Source: an uncultured Tenacibaculum sp. (lineage in GTDB: Bacteria; Bacteroidota; Bacteroidia; Flavobacteriales; Flavobacteriaceae). Taken from it: a DNA stretch of 64,000 nucleotides. This document shows positions 15,959 to 24,879 of this stretch, one piece after another. The stretch is taken from contig CANLMR010000001.1 of the NCBI GenBank assembly GCA_947492185.1, positions 248,001-312,000 on the forward strand. Reading direction: 5' to 3'. Under the pieces are notes generated by a model. It ran no database searches and was not told where the DNA came from. It worked only from the letters and a program-made list of their open reading frames with translations. The first letter of the stretch is position 1. Every line of letters begins with the position of its first letter. The position numbers and the translations under genes are program-made.

Positions 15959-18900
15959 ATGGAGCAAAAATATCTAGTCGCTTTCGATCAAGGTACAACA
16001 AGTACACGAACAATTATTTTCGACAAAAAAGGACAAATAAAAGCGATTGCTCAAAAAGAATTAACGCAACATTATCCGAAATCTGGTTGGGTTGAACACG
16101 ATCCTGTTGAGATTTTTAATGATCAACAAGCAACTTTTCATGAAGCTGTTAAAAAATCAGGAATTCAACCTTCAGAAATTGCAGCCGTAGGAATTACCAA
16201 TCAACGTGAAACCACAGTAGTTTGGGATAGAGAAACAGGAGAACCTGTGCATAATGCAATTGTTTGGCTAGATAAGCGTACTACAGCTATTTGTGAAGAT
16301 TTAAAAAATCGTGGATTATCAAATTACATTCGAGAACATACTGGTTTGGTAATCGACTCTTATTTCTCTGCTACCAAATTAAAATGGATATTAGATAATG
16401 TTGATGGTGTTAAAGAAAAAGCTGCCGCTGGTAAGCTTTGCTTTGGAACTGTTGATAGTTGGTTGATATATAAGTTTACAAATCATCAAAAACATGTTAC
16501 GGATCACAGTAATGCGTCTCGAACCATGATTTACGATATCAAGAATTTGAGTTGGGATGATACGTTACTTAAGGCTTTAAAAATTCCAATTTCTTTACTA
16601 CCTAAAGTACAGGCCTCTTCATCACATTTTGGAGATATTAATTTTGAAGGAAATACAATTCCAATTTATGGTGTTGCTGGAGATCAACAAGCTTCTTTAT
16701 TTGGGCAAGGTGGTTTCAAATCTGGAATAGCTAAAAATACATACGGAACAGGATGTTTCATGTTATTAAACACGGGAACAAAACAAGTTCAATCTGAAAG
16801 TGGTTTACTTACCACCTTAACTTGTAGCATAGAATCAGAACCGGTTCAATATGCATTAGAAGGAAGTGTTTTTGTAGGTGGAGCCTCTATTCAATGGTTG
16901 CGAGATCGAATGAAATTAATTGATAATGCAGCCGATACAGAAGCCATTTGTAATAGTATTCCTCCATTAAAAAACATTTATGTTGTTCCTGCTTTTGCTG
17001 GTTTAGGTGCCCCATATTGGGATGCCGAAGCTAAAGGAAGTATTTACGGAATGACTTTAGATACCGGAAAAGAAGAAATTATTAAAGCTACTGTTGAAGC
17101 GTTAGCGTATCAAACCAAAGATGTAATTACTGCTATGATTAAAGATAGTGGTAAGGAAATGATAACATTAAAAGTTGATGGTGGAGCAAGTGCAAACAAT
17201 TACTTAATGCAATTTCAATCTGATATTTTAAATGTTGCTGTTGATCGACCAAAAATGATTGAAGTTACCGCTTTTGGAGCTGCATTATTAGCTGGAATAA
17301 AAGCTGGTGTATGGACAAAAGAAGACATTGAAACCATTAGAGAGGTTGATACCATTTTTACAACCAAAATGAAACCAAAGGTTCGTAAAAAGAAATATAA
17401 AGGTTGGTTAAAGGCTATTGAAAAAACACAAACTTCTAAGAAGAAAAAATTAAAACCTCAACCTGTTCGTTTTTCCGTTTTAGATCGTGAAAAGCATCTT
17501 AAAAAATTAAAATCAGAAACTTTTGATCTGTTGGTAATTGGTGGAGGAATTACAGGAGCTGGAATTGCATTAGATGCATCTTCAAGAGGAATGAAAGTTT
17601 GCTTGGTTGAAAAAAACGATTTTGCCTCTGGAACTAGTAATAAATCTACAAAACTTATCCATGGTGGACTTCGATACCTAAAACAATTAGAAATCGGATT
17701 AGTAAGAGAGTCTGGTTCTGAACGTGCAATTGTTCATAGACTAGCACCGCATTTAGTAATTCCAGAAAAGATGTTATTGCCTTTAATCGAAGGTGGTACT
17801 TATGGTAAAATGATGACTGCCATTGGTTTAAAAGTTTACGATTTATTGGCCAATGTTGGTGGAGATGATGCTCGAAGAATGCTAGATAAAAAAGAAACGA
17901 TGGAAAAAGAACCAATGTTAGATGATAAAATAACATTGGGTAGTGGTTATTATGCAGAATATAGAACGGACGATGCCAGACTTACCATCGAAATTCTTAA
18001 AAAAGCCACAGAATTTGGTGCAACAGTAATTAATTATTGTGAAATGGAATCTTTCCTTTACGATAAAGAAGGAAAAATTGAAAATGTGCAATGTATTGAT
18101 ATCAATACTGGTAAAAAATTCAATGTAAAAGCGCGAAATTATGTTTCTGCTGCTGGACCTTGGGTTGATTTATTAAGAGAGAAAGATACATCTATGAATA
18201 ATAAACACCTGCATTTAACAAAAGGTGTTCATATTGTTTTTCCGCATGAGAAATTACCGATTAAACAATCTGTTTATTTCGATGTTCCTGACGGAAGAAT
18301 GGTTTTTGCAATTCCAAGAGGAAGATGCACTTATGTTGGAACTACAGACACTAATTACTATGGAAGTTTAGATCGTGTAGTTGCTACTAAAGATGATGCA
18401 GCATATCTTTTAGAAGCTGTGAATAATACATTTCCTGATGTTGATTTAACAATTAATGATATCGAATCGAATTGGGCTGGTTTACGACCTTTAATTCATG
18501 AAGAGGAAAAGGATCCTTCAGAACTATCAAGAAAAGACGAAATTTTCATCTCTAAAAGTGGTTTAATATCTATTGCAGGAGGAAAACTTACTGGATATCG
18601 AAAAATGGCACACAGAGTAATTGATGCCGTTTTAAAAACCATGGATGAAAAACGAAGAAACTCCTATAAAAAATCGCAAACTGAAAATATCTTATTGGTT
18701 AATCCAAGTATGCATTCGGTTGAAGAAGTTGAGGCCTATCAACTTGAACTAGAAAAACAACTTACTGATTTAGGAGTTAATAATCCGTATTATGCTTGGC
18801 ATTTATGTACCACTTATGGTAAAAAATCAAATACAATTCTAGACAGAACTTCGTTTTTTGCTAGTGGAACTATTGAGCAACGTTTAATTCGTGCAGAATT

Positions 18901-19126
18901 ATGGTATTGTATCAATTTTGAAATGACCAATAGTTTAGCTGATTTCTTCGTAAGACGTACAGGTCGTTTATATTTCAATATCGAAAGTATTTCTAAATAT
19001 TTAGATGTTATAATTAGTGATTTTGTTCAAAGTTTAGATTGGGATGAAGATCGAGTTACAAAAGAAAAAGGATTATTGAATCAGCTTATAGCTGATGCTA
19101 CAACATACTACAATTCAGAATTTTAA
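15959..19126 (+). CDS. Glycerol kinase - glycerol-3-phosphate dehydrogenase fusion (GlpK-GlpD)
   Basis: A single uninterrupted 1055-residue frame. Residues 1 to about 492 are a complete FGGY glycerol kinase (start YLVAFDQGTTSTRTIIFD, QRETTVVWD, VAGDQQASLFGQGG, YGTGCFML, DGGASANNYLMQ). A Lys-rich linker (about 485-515) leads to a complete FAD-dependent glycerol-3-phosphate dehydrogenase: dinucleotide motif GGGITGAG at about 528, GTSNKSTKLIHGGLRYL, and a C-terminal helical domain. Together they would convert glycerol to glycerol-3-phosphate and then to DHAP, passing electrons to quinone. Each half has about its normal stand-alone length. The usual arrangement is two adjacent genes, so the fusion is unusual. 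No glpF transporter is nearby. Confidence 0.92.
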   Translation: MEQKYLVAFDQGTTSTRTIIFDKKGQIKAIAQKELTQHYPKSGWVEHDPVEIFNDQQATFHEAVKKSGIQPSEIAAVGITNQRETTVVWDRETGEPVHNAIVWLDKRTTAICEDLKNRGLSNYIREHTGLVIDSYFSATKLKWILDNVDGVKEKAAAGKLCFGTVDSWLIYKFTNHQKHVTDHSNASRTMIYDIKNLSWDDTLLKALKIPISLLPKVQASSSHFGDINFEGNTIPIYGVAGDQQASLFGQGGFKSGIAKNTYGTGCFMLLNTGTKQVQSESGLLTTLTCSIESEPVQYALEGSVFVGGASIQWLRDRMKLIDNAADTEAICNSIPPLKNIYVVPAFAGLGAPYWDAEAKGSIYGMTLDTGKEEIIKATVEALAYQTKDVITAMIKDSGKEMITLKVDGGASANNYLMQFQSDILNVAVDRPKMIEVTAFGAALLAGIKAGVWTKEDIETIREVDTIFTTKMKPKVRKKKYKGWLKAIEKTQTSKKKKLKPQPVRFSVLDREKHLKKLKSETFDLLVIGGGITGAGIALDASSRGMKVCLVEKNDFASGTSNKSTKLIHGGLRYLKQLEIGLVRESGSERAIVHRLAPHLVIPEKMLLPLIEGGTYGKMMTAIGLKVYDLLANVGGDDARRMLDKKETMEKEPMLDDKITLGSGYYAEYRTDDARLTIEILKKATEFGATVINYCEMESFLYDKEGKIENVQCIDINTGKKFNVKARNYVSAAGPWVDLLREKDTSMNNKHLHLTKGVHIVFPHEKLPIKQSVYFDVPDGRMVFAIPRGRCTYVGTTDTNYYGSLDRVVATKDDAAYLLEAVNNTFPDVDLTINDIESNWAGLRPLIHEEEKDPSELSRKDEIFISKSGLISIAGGKLTGYRKMAHRVIDAVLKTMDEKRRNSYKKSQTENILLVNPSMHSVEEVEAYQLELEKQLTDLGVNNPYYAWHLCTTYGKKSNTILDRTSFFASGTIEQRLIRAELWYCINFEMTNSLADFFVRRTGRLYFNIESISKYLDVIISDFVQSLDWDEDRVTKEKGLLNQLIADATTYYNSEF

Positions 19127-19162
19127 TTATTCTTTTCGTAACTTTAACTAAACAGCAAAAAC

Positions 19163-19555
19163 ATGAAAAACTTAATTCCATACTTAGTTTTCTCAGGAAA
19201 TTGTAGCGATGCATTATCTTTTTACGCTGATGTTTTTCGAGGAGAAATAGTTTCTACAACTACGTTTAAAGATGCTCCAATGCCAGTTCCTCCTGAAGTT
19301 GAACATCGAATATTTGACTCTGAATTTAAAGCTGAAGGAATTTGTTTTAAAGCATCAGATGATTTGCCTAATCATCAAGTAACTGCTGGTAGTAATATTT
19401 CTATGTTTGTTTCTTTTTCAGATAAAGAAGAACGAAAAAATGTTTTTAGCAAATTAGCTGAAGGTGGTAAGGTTTTATTTCCCCTAGACGATAATTTTGG
19501 AATGTTAAAAGATCAATTTAATATTCAGTGGATGTTAGTGAATAAAAACCATTAA
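19163..19555 (+). CDS. VOC family protein (PhnB-like)
   Basis: 130 residues of the vicinal-oxygen-chelate/glyoxalase superfamily, PhnB-like branch: start MKNLIPYLVFSGNCSDALSFY, then VFRGEIV, HRIFDSEFKAEGICFKASD and SMFVSFSDKEERKNVFSKL with C-terminal FGMLKDQFNIQWML. Such proteins dimerise and bind a small molecule or metal; the substrate cannot be inferred. It lies 36 bp after the GlpK-GlpD fusion and may share its transcript. A strong inverted repeat follows the stop codon. Confidence 0.85.
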   Translation: MKNLIPYLVFSGNCSDALSFYADVFRGEIVSTTTFKDAPMPVPPEVEHRIFDSEFKAEGICFKASDDLPNHQVTAGSNISMFVSFSDKEERKNVFSKLAEGGKVLFPLDDNFGMLKDQFNIQWMLVNKNH

Positions 19556-19558
19556 TAC

Positions 19559-19595
19559 TTATAAACTTTCCATACTAAATCACTAAAGTTTATAA
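19559..19595 (+). terminator. Probable terminator after the VOC gene
   Basis: Perfect 11-bp arms TTATAAACTTT (19559-19569) and AAAGTTTATAA (19585-19595), followed by a second small hairpin (AGGG/CCCT) with a T-run inside. No pure U-tract directly follows, so termination is likely but not certain. Confidence 0.55.
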
Positions 19596-19721
19596 AGGGT
19601 GTTTTTCCCTATTTTATATTTATGCATTGTTTTTCAGCTGATTATTTACTTATTTTATAAGTAATAGTTCATAAATAGTATTTGTTTGTAATACTTAACT
19701 AATAAAGTCTAAAAGTCAACC

Positions 19722-19919
19722 ATGAAAAAATATAAACTAATATTAGGCTCGTTTTTATTACTTGTTTCATTAGCTTTATTCTATTATCGGTTTGACGTTT
19801 TAAAACGTCTTTTTCAACAAAAAACCGCTCCTTATGAAGAATTAATTCTTCCTATAATTACCCTTGTGTTAGGTGTTTTATTCTTTATAAAAACTAAACC
19901 AAAAAACAATGAAAACTAA
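19722..19919 (+). CDS. Small membrane protein, two transmembrane helices
   Basis: 65 residues. Helix 1 (about 5-23, ILGSFLLLVSLALFYY) and helix 2 (about 42-57, LILPIITLVLGVLFFI) flank a short charged loop. No recognised family. The 3' end overlaps the start of the next gene by 11 bp, so the pair is probably co-translated. Function unknown. Confidence 0.65.
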   Translation: MKKYKLILGSFLLLVSLALFYYRFDVLKRLFQQKTAPYEELILPIITLVLGVLFFIKTKPKNNEN

Positions 19920-20493
19920 AACTTCCATTATTCTTATATTATTTCTTTGCTTGAACTTTAACCTAGCAGCCCAGACCAATTACGATGAAATTCAAACTGG
20001 ATTAATTGATTTAACAGGTTGGATTCAAAAATTAAATACCGAAATTAAATCTATTTTTAAAAAAGAACGAAAAAATCGTTTGATAAGAAATCTTGGTTAT
20101 TTGTATATAGATTTGGACCAACTGTCTTACGATAAACAAAACCTATTAAATCTAGCTATAGAAAACAATAGTAACGGAACTAATTCTTTAACTCTTAATG
20201 AAATTGAAGAGTATAAAACCTCAGTTAAAACTATCAGTAAAAGATTAAATAAAGTCGTGCTCGATTTAAACGATCAATATAAAATTAAAGGAGATTCAAT
20301 TGTAAATAAAATAAGAGTCAATTTAGTAACAAAAAAGTTTTATGAATTAAACCAGATTGCTGGTATAATTTCTAATGAATCCGAATTTGATAAAGAAAAA
20401 ATTAGCGAATCAGTTCAAAATGCTGTTAACTATATAAACGGAGCTAAACAAGCTGTTGCTGATTTAAGAAGTAAACTTCAAGAAATTAAGTGA
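19909..20493 (+). CDS. Secreted hypothetical protein
   Basis: 194 residues with a clear signal peptide (cleavage after NLAAQ). The mature part is mostly helical and rich in Lys, Asn and Glu (DEIQTGLIDLTGWIQKL, RLNKVVLDLNDQYKIKGD), without Cys pairs or catalytic motifs. It overlaps the preceding membrane-protein gene by 11 bp. I do not recognise a family; a periplasmic accessory role beside the membrane partner is a guess. Confidence 0.7.
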   Translation: MKTKTSIILILFLCLNFNLAAQTNYDEIQTGLIDLTGWIQKLNTEIKSIFKKERKNRLIRNLGYLYIDLDQLSYDKQNLLNLAIENNSNGTNSLTLNEIEEYKTSVKTISKRLNKVVLDLNDQYKIKGDSIVNKIRVNLVTKKFYELNQIAGIISNESEFDKEKISESVQNAVNYINGAKQAVADLRSKLQEIK

Positions 20494-20571
20494 TAAAGAA
20501 AACCCCAGAATACTAATCAACAATCCCTTTTAGGAATAAATTTCTCCTATACCCAAAACATCATCATTCAT

Positions 20572-20603
20572 ACACTAATTATGTAGTGTTAGGGTCTTTT
20601 TTT
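20572..20603 (+). terminator. Possible weak terminator
   Basis: Small hairpin ACACTA/TAGTGT (20572-20589), then TAGGGTC and a T-run. The T-run is spaced seven bases from the stem, so this is a low-confidence call. Confidence 0.35.
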
Positions 20604-20617
20604 AAAAAACAGCTTGT

Positions 20618-20647
20618 GTTTTTGAGAACTTTAGTGTGAATAACCAA
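20618..20647 (+). promoter_or_regulatory. Upstream element shared with the 23183 gene
   Basis: GTTTTTGAGAACTTTAG (20618-20634) followed by ATAACCAA (20640-20647), 12 nt before the ATG at 20659. A near-identical arrangement (GTTTTTAAGAACTTTGA, ATAACCAA) precedes the gene at 23183. The GAACTTTR part is one mismatch or two from the TAnnTTTG promoter core. Co-regulation is inferred. Confidence 0.5.
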
Positions 20648-20658
20648 CCTTAATTAAA

Positions 20659-21945
20659 ATGGAAACACTAACACCAACTCAAAACCAAATTCACGAACCT
20701 GTTGTGGCTTCGTTACAAAGAATACTTGCTGAAGATCCACCAATGGCAATTGCTTTAACCAACTCTTTAAAAGCAGCTGTAGCAAAGGCTAAACAAAATT
20801 TAAATTCAGATTTATACAATGCTATAAACAATGAGTTTAAAGGAAATGGGTGGCCAACTTCTATTCCTTCATATTTAGATTATTTAGATCTATATGTTCG
20901 CATGATTCCTAATGAAAGTAACGATCCACAATATCCAAACGCATGGAAAAGCAACGGACAACAAAATGGATACAATCAAAAAGTATACGATTTGCTTTGT
21001 CAGTCCTACTGGCTAATCAATCAAAAAATTCCTGGTACAAATTACACCATGCAAAGCTTCGAAAGTTTTGCCAATTGGTTAGTCGATTTTGCTAAAGCTT
21101 GGGGTTCTTTCTTAGATACTGAAGAATCATTAACCAAAGAAAGCTTACAATCGTTCAAATACGATACTATGTATAATTTTCCGTTATATGCAGAAAATGA
21201 AACTACATGGAAAACATTTAACCAGTTTTTCTATAGAGAATTTAACCAAGCAGATTCAGAAACAGGAATTAGTCCTTTACGTCCAATAACAGCTCCTAGA
21301 GATAATACTGTAATCACTTCTCCTGCAGATTGTACTTACAAACAATATTATCCAATAGACAATCAAGGAAATGTTTTAGATATAGAAGGAAATTTAACTA
21401 CAGTTTCTTTAAAAGGAACACATACTATCGGAACAGTAAAAGAACTATTAAAAGATAGTCCTTATGCCAAAGATTTTAACGGTGGAACTTTTGTGCATTA
21501 TTTTTTAAGTCCATTTGATTATCATCGTTTCCACACACCTGTTGGTGGAGATATTTTAGAAATTAGACCTATCGAAGGAAAAGTATATTTAAATGTAGAA
21601 CTAACCGAAGACGGACAATGGGATGCTCCTGATGGAGGAGGAAATGGTTATGAATTTACTCAAGCTAGAGGTTTAGTAGTAATGGATGCAGGACCGACAG
21701 TGGGTAAAGTTGCTATTTTACCTATTGGAATGTGCCAAGTTTCTGGTGTAGATATGTATACAGAGCTAGAAGGAAGAAGTGTAATAAAAGGACAAGAATT
21801 TGGGAAATTTAGATTTGGTGGTTCAGATATTATCATGCTTTTCCAAAAGCCACCTGCAGAGATTTACATGTATAAAAACGATCCAAAACATAATCCTATT
21901 CACTTTCAATACGGACAAGCTTCGGTATTGTTTAATCAACAATAA
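20659..21945 (+). CDS. Phosphatidylserine-decarboxylase-fold enzyme, PsiD-like subfamily (putative amino-acid decarboxylase)
   Basis: 428 residues. The N-terminal helical region (about 45-180, to FNQFFYREF) resembles the PSDC-type domain that precedes the catalytic domain in fungal PsiD and related proteins. The C-terminal half is the pyruvoyl decarboxylase fold: SPADC, DYHRFHTPV (catalytic His289 region), ILPIGMCQVSGV and the self-processing site FRFGGSDII with Ser389. Canonical membrane-lipid PSDs have LGST here; GGS is the form seen in the PsiD (tryptophan decarboxylase) branch, so a soluble amino-acid substrate is more likely than phosphatidylserine. There is no membrane anchor. It forms an operon with the unknown gene 14 bp downstream. 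The substrate is unknown. Confidence 0.82.
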   Translation: METLTPTQNQIHEPVVASLQRILAEDPPMAIALTNSLKAAVAKAKQNLNSDLYNAINNEFKGNGWPTSIPSYLDYLDLYVRMIPNESNDPQYPNAWKSNGQQNGYNQKVYDLLCQSYWLINQKIPGTNYTMQSFESFANWLVDFAKAWGSFLDTEESLTKESLQSFKYDTMYNFPLYAENETTWKTFNQFFYREFNQADSETGISPLRPITAPRDNTVITSPADCTYKQYYPIDNQGNVLDIEGNLTTVSLKGTHTIGTVKELLKDSPYAKDFNGGTFVHYFLSPFDYHRFHTPVGGDILEIRPIEGKVYLNVELTEDGQWDAPDGGGNGYEFTQARGLVVMDAGPTVGKVAILPIGMCQVSGVDMYTELEGRSVIKGQEFGKFRFGGSDIIMLFQKPPAEIYMYKNDPKHNPIHFQYGQASVLFNQQ

Positions 21946-21959
21946 TTAAACCTTCTATT

Positions 21960-22976
21960 ATGAGTAAAATTATTCCTAATCACACTCCGGCAAGAGGTTG
22001 GAAAGGTGGTTTTATAAAGAAACATCCAGAATTACAATACAAAGATGGAATTGCAGATTTAAGTTCATTACCGTTTAATGATAACTTAGATAAGATTGAT
22101 AATATTAAACGTCAACAAAGAGTATTGTGGCCAGAATTTACTTGGTTAACAAAGCATAACGATCCGAAATCAAGGTGTTTTCAAATGTTTGCTCCAGATA
22201 TTTCTAGAGCAGGTTATGATAATGTTGGACAAAACTGGGCAGTAATTTGTCCACAACAAGGAACATATATCAAAGGTTTTGGAACCATAAACGTTGAAGT
22301 TACTGTTGTAAAACAACGTGGATGGGTTAATGAAACTGATAAAAGTTTGGCTATAGATATGGTTGTAAGACCAAAAATATGGTTTAGTAAAGACGCGAAT
22401 CAATCTGCTTTAGGAAAACTATTTTGGGGCGCTTTTGAATTAGCCAATAAATTGCATCATTTGCCAATCAATAAAAATCAAGCTATCATCTTACATACTC
22501 ATCGTACTGAAAAAATGAAACATGTAGAGGATCCTGAAGTAATTTTTGTGAGAGATAAATTATACACTCCAAAAGCTTTAGATCATTTACCAGCATTTAC
22601 TTTACATAATAATAAAGCTTGGAACTACGCTAACTTAGAAGTAGGTATTGGTGATATTGCTAAAACAGGAGATGATTTTGTAGACTCATTTAATCAACTA
22701 GTGATGAATCTTTTCAATTTAGGTTCTGGAAACATGCTTGAAAAAGGAGGTGTTTTAGCCTGGAATGTTTGGGTAGATGCGCCAACAAAAGTAAATCAAA
22801 CGGAATGGAGAAATCATGCGCAATACTGGCGTAGATCTATAGATGTAGATCATGCTAGTCCGGATGGTAATGCTTCAAAAGTTAGATATGCAGATGGAAC
22901 CGAATTTTCTGTAGCAGAAGAACTTATTGAAGATGCCTTAAAAGCTATATGGAAATTCATAAAAGATCATATTTAG
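21960..22976 (+). CDS. Conserved hypothetical protein, partner of the PsiD-like decarboxylase
   Basis: 338 residues, no signal peptide and no transmembrane helix. I do not recognise the family. It is rich in Trp, His and Asn, with segments such as RQQRVLWPEFTWLTKHND, IILHTHRTEKMKHVEDPE and WNVWVDAPTKVNQTEW, which could carry metal or ligand sites. It starts 14 bp after the decarboxylase gene and ends at a strong terminator, so both are one transcription unit. The pairing suggests an enzyme or binding protein acting on the decarboxylase product (inference). Confidence 0.75.
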   Translation: MSKIIPNHTPARGWKGGFIKKHPELQYKDGIADLSSLPFNDNLDKIDNIKRQQRVLWPEFTWLTKHNDPKSRCFQMFAPDISRAGYDNVGQNWAVICPQQGTYIKGFGTINVEVTVVKQRGWVNETDKSLAIDMVVRPKIWFSKDANQSALGKLFWGAFELANKLHHLPINKNQAIILHTHRTEKMKHVEDPEVIFVRDKLYTPKALDHLPAFTLHNNKAWNYANLEVGIGDIAKTGDDFVDSFNQLVMNLFNLGSGNMLEKGGVLAWNVWVDAPTKVNQTEWRNHAQYWRRSIDVDHASPDGNASKVRYADGTEFSVAEELIEDALKAIWKFIKDHI

Positions 22977-23004
22977 AAGCTTCGTAATTATTAATGCAAT
23001 CATT

Positions 23005-23046
23005 ATCAAAACCATCTAGTTCTTTAATTGGTGGTTTTGATTTTTT
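23005..23046 (+). terminator. Terminator of the decarboxylase operon
   Basis: Arms ATCAAAACCA (23005-23014) and TGGTTTTGAT (23032-23041) followed by five more Ts. Confidence 0.85.
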
Positions 23047-23144
23047 AGGTTTTTGATAAAAGAACCAACACTCTTATGCCTTTTTCAATCACTTTTATGG
23101 GTAAAATCATTTCTGTCATGACTTTTTCTAAATAATACGTAGCT

Positions 23145-23172
23145 GTTTTTAAGAACTTTGATATATAACCAA
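23145..23172 (+). promoter_or_regulatory. Upstream element shared with the decarboxylase operon
   Basis: GTTTTTAAGAACTTTGA (23145-23161) and ATAACCAA (23165-23172), 11 nt before the ATG at 23183. It matches the element at 20618-20647 with the same order and almost the same spacing. GAACTTTG differs from TAnnTTTG at one position. Confidence 0.5.
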
Positions 23173-23182
23173 GCTTATTATC

Positions 23183-24250
23183 ATGAAAACAAAATTACTT
23201 TCATTATGTATAGTATTCTTAAGCATATGTACATACGCGCAACATGTTCCTGGATATAAAATTAAAAACAATCCAACTAGAAATGCTGTTCCAGACTCTA
23301 GTAGTGTAGACGGGAAAAAAGTTTTCAATTACTATCTTACAGTAACTAAAATAGAAGAATTAAAACTCCAAAAGAAGGAAAAAAAATTCGATTCAATTCG
23401 TAAAAATGCACTAGATCAATTACATTATGATGCAATTGGTACTTTAACACTTACCTCAGCTCAAATAGATGCCTACGAGAAAGAACATAAAATTGCAAAA
23501 GATTCCTTGAATATTATAAGGCTTAAACTTGATACATTATCGAACAAATACGAGATGGAGGAATTAGAATTAAAGAAAACATCCTTCTTTAATTTTAATG
23601 CTAAAAGGTCAAGAGCCTTTTTTGATATTTTATATGATAACAGAGGAGAGCAATTTAGTGTGTTAAATAATACGGGGTTTAGCATTGGTAACAATTCTGG
23701 TTCAATTTATTCAGAACTAGCCAGCGGAAAACTTTCTGTATTTCGTGTAAGTTTAGGTGCTATGGTTTCAAGTAGTTCTTCTGACGATACATCCAATGCA
23801 AAACAAGAAGAGGCTTATCAAAGATTAGTTTCGAATGGAGGAAATACGGTTTTAGCTATAGAATATCCTTTAGCATATATACACTCAAGTAATAATCAAT
23901 ATAACTTTATTTCTCGATTAAGAGCTCGAGGAACTGCTGATTTCCCTGAGTTTGGAACTACAACTGATAACTTTGCCGGAAGTGCAGCCATGGGAATTGA
24001 TTTTTACGCTGATGCAGCCTTAAGCAATAACGAGTTGCGTTTTTTTGGAACCTTTAATTTCAATCAAATTTTTGGAACAGGTGAGTTCTCAAAAAACTTA
24101 GGCATAAACGACGATAGTTTTACCTTTGGTCAGCTTACTTTAGGATTGGTGTTTAATAATATTAAACTTTCGTTTATAGTTCTTACCATTAGTTCAGAAA
24201 AAAGCTTAGAAAACAAAAGCGTTGTTGCTGGCGGACAAGTATTGCATTAA
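23183..24250 (+). CDS. Secreted protein with outer-membrane-like C-terminal half
   Basis: 355 residues with a signal peptide ending CTYAQ. The first part (about 25-130) is charged and helical (KIEELKLQKKEKKFDSIRK, QIDAYEKEHKIAKDSL) and looks like a short coiled coil. The second part has alternating strands rich in Asn, Gly and aromatic residues (TVLAIEYPLAYIHSS, GSAAMGIDFYADAALS, FTFGQLTLGLVFNN), consistent with a small barrel or peripheral outer-membrane protein. No known family recognised. It shares an upstream element with the decarboxylase operon and has its own terminator. Confidence 0.7.
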   Translation: MKTKLLSLCIVFLSICTYAQHVPGYKIKNNPTRNAVPDSSSVDGKKVFNYYLTVTKIEELKLQKKEKKFDSIRKNALDQLHYDAIGTLTLTSAQIDAYEKEHKIAKDSLNIIRLKLDTLSNKYEMEELELKKTSFFNFNAKRSRAFFDILYDNRGEQFSVLNNTGFSIGNNSGSIYSELASGKLSVFRVSLGAMVSSSSSDDTSNAKQEEAYQRLVSNGGNTVLAIEYPLAYIHSSNNQYNFISRLRARGTADFPEFGTTTDNFAGSAAMGIDFYADAALSNNELRFFGTFNFNQIFGTGEFSKNLGINDDSFTFGQLTLGLVFNNIKLSFIVLTISSEKSLENKSVVAGGQVLH

Positions 24251-24280
24251 AACTTCTTACAATAAAATATATATACAAAA

Positions 24281-24309
24281 GTACCTAGTGATTATTAGGT
24301 GCTTTTTTG
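24281..24309 (+). terminator. Terminator after the 23183 gene
   Basis: Stem ACCTAGT (24283-24289) with ATTAGGT (24294-24300), one G-T wobble, loop GATT, followed by GCTTTTTTG. Confidence 0.75.
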
Positions 24310-24313
24310 TTTT

Positions 24314-24770
24314 ACGTCATTGCGAACGAAATATAATGCAGTGAAACAATCTACTATTCGACTAAAAGATTACTTCGGCTATTTACCAAACTGCATTTGG
24401 CACAAGCCTCGTAATGACGTTTCCTGTCAGTTCGAGTGACGACTAAAAGGAGTTCTATCGAGAACATTCTAGTTTACCAAATACATTTCGATACAATTAT
24501 TTTATGCTTTCGCACTTCATAATCACTCGATGTGATATCCCAAAACGTCATTGCAAAGGTTTTTATAAACCTGAAGTAATCTTTTAATTTAAATGTAATT
24601 CCCATGAAAATGGGAATCTCAATTTATATCTACTGAAATAAATTCAGGATCAAAGGTGCTTTAAGATTCCTTCGGTATGTTACCAAACCTTGTTTGGCTC
24701 ATACCTCGGAATGATGATTAGTTCTAAGTCATTACGAGTAAAGCGAAGTAATCTTACTTTACTTGAACGA
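24314..24770. repeat. Cluster of dispersed palindromic intergenic repeats
   Basis: The 629-bp gap 24251-24879 holds no convincing gene after its terminator. It carries at least three elements with inverted ends: 24314-24420 (ACGTCATTGCGA to TCGTAATGACGT), 24428-24535 (CAGTTCGAGTGA to TCACTCGATGTG) and about 24543-24717 (ACGTCATTGCAAAGG to CCTCGGAATGATG), then a partial fourth at 24728 (GTCATTACGAG). Arms of this type recur at 55048, 56923, 63037 and 63570 in the window. Confidence 0.75.
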
Positions 24771-24879
24771 TACTTCTTAAGTATCTTACTATTTATAATG
24801 AATTAAAAGCAAATAAAATACCTATTTGTAGGGAGTTTAGCATCACTCCTCTCATCATACTTTTATAAAAACAAAAGTC

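Noticed and set aside
24314..24770. Possible CRISPR array in the repeat-rich gap
   Set aside because: The repeats differ in sequence, have inverted ends, irregular spacing and no spacers of equal length; no cas genes.
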